From NCBI RefSeq assembly GCF_013284055.1, contig NZ_CP054143.1:2294001-2358000 (forward strand): 64,000 nucleotides of DNA. The letters are read 5' to 3'. Shown here in pieces: positions 27,917 through 35,434 of this stretch. The notes beneath the pieces were generated by a model that did no database searches, was not told the origin of the DNA, and saw only the letters and a list, made by a program, of their open reading frames with translations. Within the stretch, counting starts at the first letter, position 1; each line of letters begins with the position of its first letter. Both the position numbers and the translations under genes were made by a program. Source of the stretch: Deefgea piscis. GTDB taxonomy: Bacteria > Pseudomonadota > Gammaproteobacteria > Burkholderiales > Chitinibacteraceae.

Positions 27917-28279
27917 TTAAGCTCCTGCAATCGTAAAGACTTTAAGAAGGGTGTCCGCAACGATGGGCTTGGGCACGAAGTGTAAGCCAGCGTTGAGTGC
28001 GCGCTCTTGCGTGCTGTTTTGGACATTGGCCGTCAGTAATGCAATAAAACAATCGGGCTGCAGGGCTTTGATGGCGGTGCCCGCTTCAATGCCATCGATA
28101 CCGGGCATGTTAAGATCCATAGAAACGAAATCGATTTTGTGGGTTTTTGCTATTTCGATGGCATCTAATCCAGAACCGGCCTCAAGATAAACCCAGTCTG
28201 GACGTTGTGCGATGGCAAAAGATCGTATCATTATGCGTGAGACACGGCTGTCATCAACAATGAGCATGGTATAGGGCAT
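27917..28279 (-). CDS. Single-domain CheY-like response regulator
   Basis: A 120-residue receiver domain with the acidic pocket (IVDDSR, residues 7-12), phosphoacceptor Asp in FVSMDLNMPG (about D55), the switch residue in ALLTANVQ and the conserved lysine in FVPKP. It has no output domain, as in CheY. It is the first gene of an apparent operon with the CheC-like phosphatase and the diguanylate cyclase. The kinase that phosphorylates it is not obvious. Confidence 0.92.
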   Translation of the reverse strand: MPYTMLIVDDSRVSRIMIRSFAIAQRPDWVYLEAGSGLDAIEIAKTHKIDFVSMDLNMPGIDGIEAGTAIKALQPDCFIALLTANVQNSTQERALNAGLHFVPKPIVADTLLKVFTIAGA

Positions 28280-28371
28280 GTGTTTATTCCAGCAGATAGT
28301 CAGTTCAGTGTAGGTATTTGCTGTGAAATTGCAATGTATGATGTTTTAAATTGGAGTTGTAGAATTACAAG

Positions 28372-29022
28372 ATGATCTGGCGAATCGCTTTTTTAAGCTC
28401 ATTATTACTGCATGCACTGGTGGTTTTTGCTTGGCAGGGGCGTTTTGCGACTGAGGCTGTGGCATCGGATCTCCCGCTTTTAGTGCTCTTGCAAGCGCCA
28501 GCGGTACTGAGCCCTGCGGTTGCAAAACAGCCCTCAGTTGTTCAATCAAATCGGCCTCCTTTACGGCAAACTACGACTGAAAAAAAACTTACGCCATCTT
28601 TGCCAAAGCCACGAGAGCACATAGCGGCACCGCTTACCAAACCACAAACTTCAGCGGCCAGTATGGGGCTTCAATCGCAGCAAACACAGATTGTGGGCTC
28701 CGCTGTTACATCAGCAGGTATGAGCGCTGCGGTCGTGGAGACCGCCGTGCAATATCGTGCGGCGTATTTAAATAACCCAGAGCCGGAAATGCCGCGTTTG
28801 TCACGCATGAAAATGGAAAGTGGCAAGGTTCAGCTACACGTGAAGGTCAGCGCAGCCGGTGAGCCAATTCAAGTCACGGTATTAAGTAGTAGTCATTACC
28901 CGCGTTTAGATCAGGCCGCGGTGGATACCGTGAAGACGCAGTGGCGATTTATCCCAGCCAAAAAGAACGGTGTGCCGATAGAGGCCAATGTTGTTTTTGC
29001 GATTGAATTTAATTTGAAATAA
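28372..29022 (+). CDS. TonB-family energy transducer
   Basis: A 216-residue protein with an N-terminal membrane anchor (about 2-21), a Pro/Thr/Gln-rich periplasmic linker (about 45-120) and a TonB C-terminal domain (about 135-215: AAYLNNPEPEMPRLSRM, then VKVSAAGEPIQVTVLSSS, ending WRFIPAKKNGVPIEA). TonB carries proton-motive-force energy to outer-membrane transporters. No exbB, exbD or TonB-dependent receptor lies nearby. arfB follows after 22 bp. Confidence 0.87.
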   Translation: MIWRIAFLSSLLLHALVVFAWQGRFATEAVASDLPLLVLLQAPAVLSPAVAKQPSVVQSNRPPLRQTTTEKKLTPSLPKPREHIAAPLTKPQTSAASMGLQSQQTQIVGSAVTSAGMSAAVVETAVQYRAAYLNNPEPEMPRLSRMKMESGKVQLHVKVSAAGEPIQVTVLSSSHYPRLDQAAVDTVKTQWRFIPAKKNGVPIEANVVFAIEFNLK

Positions 29023-29044
29023 AGCTAGGCGATCTTTTAAAGCG

Positions 29045-29446
29045 ATGAAAATACCAGAAATTCCCAGTCATGAAATTGAGTTTAGTGCCATTCGTGCGCA
29101 AGGCGCGGGAGGACAAAATGTCAATAAAGTTTCAAGTGCGGTGCATTTACGTTTTTCAATTCCAAACTCTTCATTGCCCACCGAATTTAAAAGCCGGCTA
29201 TTGGCTTTAAATGATCAAAGAATTAATAAAGAAGGCGTAGTGGTCATTAAGGCGCAAACTTCGCGCAGTCAGGAAGCCAATCGTGCCGAGGCGCTGATGC
29301 GCTTAATGGCGCTGGTTGAAAGTGTCGCGGTATTGGCCAAACCACGCCGAGCAACCAAGCCCAGTTATGGTGCTAAACAACGTCGTTTGGATGGCAAACA
29401 GTTGCGAGGTTCAGTGAAAGCACTGCGGGGAAAAGTAACGTATTAA
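29045..29446 (+). CDS. arfB: Alternative ribosome-rescue factor ArfB (peptidyl-tRNA hydrolase)
   Basis: Release-factor-like protein that frees stalled ribosomes on non-stop mRNAs. The 133 residues include the catalytic GGQ in RAQGAGGQNVNKVSSAV (about residues 20-22). A basic C-terminal tail rich in Lys and Arg enters the empty mRNA channel in known ArfB proteins. The length fits the family. It follows tonB on the same strand; the pairing has no obvious functional logic. Confidence 0.95.
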   Translation: MKIPEIPSHEIEFSAIRAQGAGGQNVNKVSSAVHLRFSIPNSSLPTEFKSRLLALNDQRINKEGVVVIKAQTSRSQEANRAEALMRLMALVESVAVLAKPRRATKPSYGAKQRRLDGKQLRGSVKALRGKVTY

Positions 29447-29483
29447 GGTGGTTTTTTTAGTGTGATTTGCTGTCGAATCAGGT

Positions 29484-29513
29484 TTGAAAAAAACCGACTG
29501 GCAAAGTCGGTTT
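29484..29513 (-). terminator. Terminator between arfB and the minus-strand hypothetical gene
   Basis: AAACCGACT (29491-29499) pairs with AGTCGGTTT (29505-29513) around 5 bases. On the minus strand it is followed by a T-run, so it mainly ends the hypothetical gene at 29536-30033. It may also stop arfB read-through. Confidence 0.8.
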
Positions 29514-29535
29514 GGATTGGGTCGCTGTAAAACGT

Positions 29536-30033
29536 TTAATTGGTTTTAAAGCGGTTTTCGTAAGCGAGGCTGGCTTGAATATTGAGCGCTTGGCACAGCT
29601 TGAAAAAAGCCGTTAGATGATGCGTGCGGATCAGGAGCATTTGCTTTTGATCACGATCACTAAAGTCGATTAAGGTGAAATTTGGATTGAGTTCATCTTG
29701 AATGGCTTTTAGTGCCGATGTCTCGCTCAATTCAGTCAAAGCGCTGGCTTGGAGTTCAAGCTCGCCTTCACCAAAAGCTTCGCTGATTTGCTGGTATAGC
29801 GCAGGCATTGCTTGGGCATTGAAAATCAAACCATCAGCGAGTTGCTCAAGCAGTACGACTTCCCACAGCGGCACGGCCGTTTCACTCGGATAAAAATCAG
29901 CGGCATGGCGAGCGCGATAGGCGATTGGATCTTGCTGAGCCGCGGTCACTTCGGCAGTCATGGCAAGAATGTCTTCATGCTCTAAACCGCCATCGGCGAT
30001 TAATTCAAAGAGTTCAATAATTTGCGTTTGCAT
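29536..30033 (-). CDS. Hypothetical protein (possibly DUF6630-like)
   Basis: A 165-residue acidic protein from ATG 30033 (MQTQIIELFELIADGG), with GGAA upstream. No signal peptide, membrane segment or catalytic motif is visible. It appears mixed helical, ending in a stretch (NFTLIDFSDRDQKQMLLIRTHH) that faintly recalls DUF6630 proteins, but I cannot confirm this by eye. It is a single gene with its own terminator. Confidence 0.7.
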   Translation of the reverse strand: MQTQIIELFELIADGGLEHEDILAMTAEVTAAQQDPIAYRARHAADFYPSETAVPLWEVVLLEQLADGLIFNAQAMPALYQQISEAFGEGELELQASALTELSETSALKAIQDELNPNFTLIDFSDRDQKQMLLIRTHHLTAFFKLCQALNIQASLAYENRFKTN

Positions 30034-30139
30034 AAAATTCCAAAATAAGTAAACAGCGGCCATTCAATGGCTGCGGGCAACACGTGGGGAAGGTGTTGCC
30101 TCAAAGTTGAGTAATGAAGCAGTGAAAATAAGTAGGCAA

Positions 30140-30189
30140 GGGGTATTTGCCTCTAAGCCTTAATCTATGTAGCTTGGGATGCAATACAC
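30140..30189. repeat. Decayed member of the ~51-bp GGGGTAT repeat family
   Basis: GGGGTATTTG starts at 30140, and 50 bp later a degenerate right end (CAATACAC, near 30182-30189) is present. The spacing matches the three better copies at 13121, 34101 and 59731. It is intergenic between two minus-strand genes. Confidence 0.35.
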
Positions 30190-30206
30190 TACCAGCCTAG
30201 TCGCAC

Positions 30207-30602
30207 TTAAAACCAGCGGATATAGGCACAAAAGCCAGGTTTTGGGCCAATCGTGGGGTGGTTACGACAGGTATTTGGGCGCTTGTCGTAAATGGTGCAT
30301 AAACGAGTTTCTTCGTTTAAATAAATGCAATCACGGGTGCCGCGTCGGGCGAGGGTGTAAATTTCGTGTTTGAAATTAAAATGCTCGATAATTCGCGCTT
30401 TCATTAAGCGTTTGGCGATGTTTTTCGCCGGTTCGTCTTTATCGAATTCATCGACCACACCCATCCGGATTAAATCACCGATTTTGACTTCGACCGGCAT
30501 GGTGCAACAGCCCGAATAGCAATCGTCGCATTTGCCTTTGGTGAATTTCACCCATGTATCAGGATCGTGGAGTTCGGTACGGTTGAGAATTTGGCGGGTC
30601 AT
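30207..30602 (-). CDS. YkgJ-type cysteine-cluster protein
   Basis: A 131-residue protein (ATG 30602; an alternative ATG at 30635 would add 11 residues and neither has a clear ribosome-binding site). It carries the cysteine cluster of the YkgJ/UPF0153 zinc- or iron-chelating family: CDDCYSGCC (about 25-33), then CIYLNEETRLCTIYDKRP and CRNHP...C. Members are thought to bind a metal or Fe-S centre; the function is not established. It is separated from its neighbours by more than 100 bp on each side. Confidence 0.85.
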   Translation of the reverse strand: MTRQILNRTELHDPDTWVKFTKGKCDDCYSGCCTMPVEVKIGDLIRMGVVDEFDKDEPAKNIAKRLMKARIIEHFNFKHEIYTLARRGTRDCIYLNEETRLCTIYDKRPNTCRNHPTIGPKPGFCAYIRWF

Positions 30603-30750
30603 GATGCGTTCAAAATCAAGAAAGGTGCGCAGCATACCACAGTCTGCGGCTCGCTAAGTAGTTGTTCTGGTAGAAAAAATATTACCTTAAGGCTGGTTGA
30701 TGTTGGCTTTCCTAATCAGCTGGCGCGAAATTGCGATGAATTGGCCTTGA

Positions 30751-31329
30751 TTAAAACAATTCAACGCCACCGTCATCAGCGGGTCTAGGTTTGGGGTCAA
30801 AGTTAATACTAATATTGCCCGCTTTAATGAGCGCGGTATGAATTGGGTCGCCGTGTAATATGGCATCAAATAAAACTTTTTCTTGTTCCATCGTGTATTG
30901 CGAGCGGATTTTTCTTTGTAAATCAAGCCATGCGTGGGCTTGGTGCGGCAAAGCATGATCGGAAACCAGTACCGCAAGTTCGCTAATCGTGCTGCAAACA
31001 TGCTCCAGTCGTTGTGAAAGGCGATCATAAAATTGAAATGCGATGATCGACTGCATGTTTTGCGCATTAATTTCGCTGATTTTATTGGGTAGATCGAGTT
31101 CTGCCGGTAGTGTCGGTAAAATTTGGGTGAGATCGTTCCTCAGTGACTCAATATGCTGGCAAGTGACGGCAAAGGAGTCCGCTAAGGTGGTAAATGAAGC
31201 GCTGCCTTCTTCCATCGCATGGCGAACTTGAGCCACGGCGATGCCCATCATTAAAATGGTTTCACGAACTTGATCCCAAGCTAAATCTGGATTGTGTGCC
31301 GCCGAGCCACCCAAAGGTAATTCCACCAT
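30751..31329 (-). CDS. Uncharacterised helical protein, CheZ-like candidate
   Basis: A 192-residue, mostly helical cytoplasmic protein that I do not recognise as a named family. Visible features: a long helix containing IIAFQFYDRLSQRLEHV with Asp102 and Gln106 in D-x-x-x-Q spacing, a YTMEQEKVLFDAI segment (about 145-157), a low-complexity Pro/Asp linker, and a C-terminal tail ending DDGGVELF. CheZ, the CheY-P phosphatase, combines a helical bundle with a D-x-x-x-Q active site and an acidic/aromatic CheY-binding tail. The resemblance is suggestive, not proof. It sits between an MFS exporter and a YkgJ-type gene. Confidence 0.65.
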   Translation of the reverse strand: MVELPLGGSAAHNPDLAWDQVRETILMMGIAVAQVRHAMEEGSASFTTLADSFAVTCQHIESLRNDLTQILPTLPAELDLPNKISEINAQNMQSIIAFQFYDRLSQRLEHVCSTISELAVLVSDHALPHQAHAWLDLQRKIRSQYTMEQEKVLFDAILHGDPIHTALIKAGNISINFDPKPRPADDGGVELF

Positions 31330-31417
31330 GGTTCAATCGTCCAAATAAAGGAATGATTCTTTATAGGTTGAAAGATTGAGTTCAGCTTGGGTTTATGTGT
31401 TGCCGAGCTATAAACGC

Positions 31418-32632
31418 TTAATCGGTGGTGCGAATCACTTTGAGTTGCCAGCTCAGTAGCAGCATGACCAGTGCCATTGTTAAACCAAAAATAGGCATGA
31501 TCCAAGTGATGCTCAGTTGTGCCGCAAGCATGGCGGTGACCATCGCGTAAGAGACGGGCGATAGACCCATCGACACCATATTATTCAGGCTCATCACACG
31601 CCCTAACTTGTCGCGATCAGCGGACTGCTGAATCAATGACATCATCGGTACATTGTTGCCAGCGACGCCCATACCAATAAAAAATTGAATGGCCACTGCC
31701 GCCCAAATCCAAGGGGTATGCGCTAGCAAGGACAGTAAGACGCCTTCAAGAGCAATAATGACGGTAATCATCAGTAGACGTTTTTTATTCGGCGGGTAAA
31801 GCGTTAATAAAATACCGCCTAAGACCATGCCTGCAGCAAAAGCACTTTGTAAGAATGACAAGGTGCTGGCTTCGCCATGTAAATAATCAGCCACGATAAT
31901 TGGAATGCCTAATGCCAGCGGCCCCATAAACAGCAGATTCGCGGTGATGTAAATCAGCATTAATGCGCGCAAAACCGGCGTTTGAATGGCATAAATGACG
32001 CCTTCTTTGAGTTCGGTGAGCATCGAGCTGGCTTGACGAATGGTTTGGTTACGTGGCTCTTTAATCCCTGCAATACATAATGTAGCAATAAACAACATGC
32101 CGCCGGTGAGGCTAAAAATCGCTTCGTAACTCATCAGCGCCAGCATTGCGCCGCCCAGTACCGGCCCAAATACCATGCCCACTTGATTGGTCGTGAGCAT
32201 AATCGAATTGGCGCGTGTGAGATCGCCATCGGTAACAATGGCCGGCGTGAGCGTATCGCGAGCGGGCCAGAAAAAAGCGTCTAAGGCACCATAAAAGAAA
32301 GCAAAAGCGGTTAACGCCCATATATCTAAACGCTGTAAATACAGCAGCCCAACCAAAGCAAAGAGTAAGACAACTCGCAATGCTAAAGAAACTAAAATAA
32401 TTCGGCTGCGCGACATGCGATCGGCCAATACGCCGCCGATGGCCATTAAGGCGATCCTTGGGATGGAGCCAGCGATCATCACCCAGCCTAATTGCTCTTT
32501 TGCACCTAAGGTTTTAACGACATACCAGGTTTCAGCCATCATGGCGATGGCGAGCGCAAAGTTACCAATGATGGAGGCTAGCCATAAAAGGCCAAAATTA
32601 CGATTTTTAAATAAGTTGGGCTGTATTGACAT
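31418..32632 (-). CDS. MFS transporter (EntS-like exporter)
   Basis: A 404-residue integral membrane protein with about 12 hydrophobic segments. The loop between segments 2 and 3 has the MFS signature GGVLADRMSRSR (about 60-71). The layout resembles the EntS/MFS_3 group of exporters (siderophore or drug). The substrate cannot be read from the sequence, and no siderophore genes are adjacent. It appears to be transcribed alone. Confidence 0.85.
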   Translation of the reverse strand: MSIQPNLFKNRNFGLLWLASIIGNFALAIAMMAETWYVVKTLGAKEQLGWVMIAGSIPRIALMAIGGVLADRMSRSRIILVSLALRVVLLFALVGLLYLQRLDIWALTAFAFFYGALDAFFWPARDTLTPAIVTDGDLTRANSIMLTTNQVGMVFGPVLGGAMLALMSYEAIFSLTGGMLFIATLCIAGIKEPRNQTIRQASSMLTELKEGVIYAIQTPVLRALMLIYITANLLFMGPLALGIPIIVADYLHGEASTLSFLQSAFAAGMVLGGILLTLYPPNKKRLLMITVIIALEGVLLSLLAHTPWIWAAVAIQFFIGMGVAGNNVPMMSLIQQSADRDKLGRVMSLNNMVSMGLSPVSYAMVTAMLAAQLSITWIMPIFGLTMALVMLLLSWQLKVIRTTD

Positions 32633-33057
32633 AGATTTTAAAAATACGGCTTTTTTATTTGTATTGCTTTCGGCCTAGGGCCGTGACAGAGCAAGAGGGT
32701 GGCGGCAGCTTGTTATTGAAATATTGCGTTCAGAGTATGCGACTTTTTACGAAAGAATGCAGCTATCTCAGCGAAGAATGTTGATTTTACTTGGGTCGTT
32801 GTCAGGTAAGTCGGCAATAAAAACTTGAAGTGGTATTAGCTTGGTGAGGTCTTGAGCGGTGAAATGCACATGGTGAACATCAGGCTATGATAAAGGGACT
32901 TGTTATGTAAGGCAGATCGATGTATTTCGAATGTAAAACGGCAGGTGATTTGCCGCTGCAGTGGTTTTAGTGCTTTCCCGAATGATGAATTTCCTGATTT
33001 GGCAGCCGGTTTATTACCACCTACAGTGCGCTGGTGCAACGCAACAAGGAAAAAACT
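32633..33057. other. Intergenic region without a recognised gene
   Basis: A 425-bp gap between the divergent MFS gene and fba. I see no convincing open reading frame: a 121-codon minus-strand frame overlaps fba and has no coding character. I find no strong hairpin or repeat. It should contain the promoters for both genes; only the AAGGA box before fba is clear. Confidence 0.5.
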
Positions 33058-34092
33058 ATGCCCCTCGTTTCTCTGAATCAAATTTTGGATCATGCTGCTG
33101 AACATGGTTATGGCGTACCTGCTTTTAATGTGAATAATTTGGAGCAAGTCCAAGCTATTTTGCAAGCTGCCGATGCCACACGCAGCCCAGTTATTTTGCA
33201 AGCCAGTGCGGGGGCTCGCAAATATGCGGGTGAGTTATTTTTGCGGCAAATGATTCAAGGCGCAGTAGCCAGTTATCCGCATTTACCGATTGTGATGCAT
33301 CAAGATCATGGCACTAGCCCTGCGGTTTGTATGAGTGCGATTAGCAATGGCTTTTCGAGTGTGATGATGGATGGTTCATTAATGAGCGACGGTAAGACAC
33401 CTGCAAGTTATGAATATAATCTTGAAGTGACTCGCGAAGTCGTAAAAATGGCGCATAGCTTTGGCGTTTCAGTTGAAGGCGAGCTCGGTTGCTTGGGCCG
33501 CTTAGATACGGGCATGGGTGAAGAAGAGGATGGCGTCGGCGCCAATCGGGCATTAACCCACGCTGAAATGTTAACCGACCCTTGGCAGGCCAAAGAATTT
33601 GTTTTGGCGACAGGAGTCGATGCGCTAGCGATTGCCATTGGTACCAGCCATGGCGCGTATAAATTCTCATCGCCACCGACTGGATCGGTGTTGGATATTG
33701 ATCGCATTAAAGAAATTCATGATGTGATTCCCAATACCCATTTGGTAATGCACGGCTCTTCGAGTGTGCCGCAGGATTTATTGCAGCAAGTTCGAGATTT
33801 TGGCGGTGAGCTAAAACCAACTTGGGGTGTGCCGATTGAAGAAATCCAGCGGGCGATTCGTTGGGGGGTGCGCAAAATCAATATTGATACTGATTTGCGC
33901 TTGGCAATGACGGGGGCAATCCGCCGACATTTAATAGAAAATCCCGCCGATTTTGATCCGCGCCAATATTTAAAACCGGCCATTGCGGCCATGGCAGCGG
34001 TGTGTCATGCGCGTTATATTGATTTTGGTGCCGCTGGGCAAGCTGACAAAATCAAGCCAAAAGCATTAGAAAAAATGTTAGCTAAAGCATAG
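33058..34092 (+). CDS. fba: Class II fructose-1,6-bisphosphate aldolase
   Basis: Zinc-dependent aldolase of glycolysis/gluconeogenesis. ATG 33058 ([16 protein letters not shown]) has AGGA 7 bases upstream; a GTG at 33034 is rejected. The 344 residues fit the longer class II subtype often linked to the Calvin-cycle type. Metal and substrate motifs are [37 protein letters not shown] and INIDTDLR. A 51-bp palindromic repeat lies right after the stop codon. Confidence 0.96.
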   Translation: MPLVSLNQILDHAAEHGYGVPAFNVNNLEQVQAILQAADATRSPVILQASAGARKYAGELFLRQMIQGAVASYPHLPIVMHQDHGTSPAVCMSAISNGFSSVMMDGSLMSDGKTPASYEYNLEVTREVVKMAHSFGVSVEGELGCLGRLDTGMGEEEDGVGANRALTHAEMLTDPWQAKEFVLATGVDALAIAIGTSHGAYKFSSPPTGSVLDIDRIKEIHDVIPNTHLVMHGSSSVPQDLLQQVRDFGGELKPTWGVPIEEIQRAIRWGVRKINIDTDLRLAMTGAIRRHLIENPADFDPRQYLKPAIAAMAAVCHARYIDFGAAGQADKIKPKALEKMLAKA

Positions 34093-34100
34093 TAAATAGT

Positions 34101-34151
34101 GGGGTATTTGATGCTGGTCTTTAATTAATATGGCCTGCAATTAAATACCCC
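34101..34151. repeat. 51-bp palindromic repeat (GGGGTAT...ATACCCC family)
   Basis: GGGGTATTT (34101-34109) and AAATACCCC (34143-34151) bound an element of exactly 51 bp, the same length as the copy at 13121-13171. A further partial stem (GCTGGTC with GGCCTGC) supports a folded structure. It lies 8 bp after fba and could act as a transcript end. Confidence 0.6.
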
Positions 34152-34259
34152 TGTTAGCGGTTAGGCGTCTGCAGTAAAGGCCGCGCCAAACGCAAAAAAC
34201 CGTGACAAGACCTTCATCGCGCTGAGTTTACGTCGTCTTCTGGCCTACCTCGTTTGAGT

Positions 34260-35360
34260 TTATTCATCGGGTAGCGCATCTTTGAGTGCTTCAGCAATTT
34301 CTTCAAATTCATGCTGTATGACAATAAATGCATCGATCACGCGTGGATCAAAATGCGTGCCTTTACCTTCGATGATGATTTTTACTGCGGTTTCATGGCT
34401 CATTGGGGGTTTGTAGGCTCGCCTAGCACGTAAGGCATCATACACATCGGCCAGTGCCATTAAACGAGCAGACAGTGGAATTTGATCACCTACTAATTTT
34501 AGGGGGTAGCCACTACCGTCCCACTTTTCTTGATGCGAGTAAGCAATTTCTTTGGCGTAGCATAAAAAAGCGCTCTCTTTACCCATCACGGTTTCTGCGG
34601 CAAGAATGGCGTCGCGACCTAAGCGGCAATGTTCTTTCATCACTTCAAATTCGGCGCTATCGAGTTTGCCAGGTTTGAGCAAAATGGCATCAGGAATCCC
34701 GACTTTACCAATGTCATGCAGGGCTGCCGATTTTTCCAGTAAGGCAATATTGGCCAAGCTGAGTTGTTGGCAGAAATCAGGGTGGTGCATTAATTGAGTG
34801 GCGAGTCGTCCGACATAATGTTGCGTGCGACGAATATGATTGCCGGTATCGTTATCGCGTGTTTCAGCCAATGAAGCCATGGCTAAAATAATCGCATCTT
34901 GGGTGTGCTCTAATTCTTCGGTTCTTTCTTTGACTTTGGCATCTAAAATGTCATTTTGATTTTTAAGATTATTGAGTAATTGAAACAGCAATAAATGATT
35001 ACGAACACGAGCCAATAAAATAGGGGGGCTCACTGGCTTTAAAATAAAGTCCACCGCGCCCACTTCAAAACCAAGCTGCTCATCAGCCACATCGGTCATT
35101 GCAGTGAGAAAAATAACCGGTATTTTACTCGTGCTAGGTTCTGCTTTTAGCCGGCGGCAGACTTCGTAGCCATCAATGCCTGGCATAATGATGTCGAGTA
35201 AAATCAAATCGGGTAATTCAAGTTGTACCACTTCAAGCGCCTGCTCGCCATTAATGGCAACTTTTAATCGATAGCTATCCTTTAGCAAGTGAATCAATAG
35301 CATCCTGTTTTCAGGGCTATCTTCAACAATCAGCAAAGTGGGTAGCGATTTCGTGGTCAT
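34260..35360 (-). CDS. Response regulator with HD-GYP phosphodiesterase output (RpfG-like)
   Basis: A 366-residue protein: receiver domain 1-125 (acidic pocket VED, phospho-Asp56 in LILLDIIMPG, conserved Lys in FILKPVSPP) and HD-GYP domain about 155-350. The metal-binding HD is in LHDIGKVGIPD and the signature is HQEKWDGSGYP. HD-GYP proteins hydrolyse c-di-GMP. It follows the hybrid kinase gene after about 75 bp on the same strand, so it is the likely phosphorelay output of the stressosome locus. Confidence 0.93.
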   Translation of the reverse strand: MTTKSLPTLLIVEDSPENRMLLIHLLKDSYRLKVAINGEQALEVVQLELPDLILLDIIMPGIDGYEVCRRLKAEPSTSKIPVIFLTAMTDVADEQLGFEVGAVDFILKPVSPPILLARVRNHLLLFQLLNNLKNQNDILDAKVKERTEELEHTQDAIILAMASLAETRDNDTGNHIRRTQHYVGRLATQLMHHPDFCQQLSLANIALLEKSAALHDIGKVGIPDAILLKPGKLDSAEFEVMKEHCRLGRDAILAAETVMGKESAFLCYAKEIAYSHQEKWDGSGYPLKLVGDQIPLSARLMALADVYDALRARRAYKPPMSHETAVKIIIEGKGTHFDPRVIDAFIVIQHEFEEIAEALKDALPDE

Positions 35361-35434
35361 TTAATTTAATTTCCAAAAATATAAGGTCGAAGATAAAAAT
35401 AAAAATAAAATCTATAAAATCCTTAAATTGATAT

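Noticed and set aside
32836-33201. 121-codon minus-strand open frame overlapping the start of fba
   Set aside because: It covers the fba ribosome-binding site and first 48 codons, shows no coding character and has no homology I recognise.
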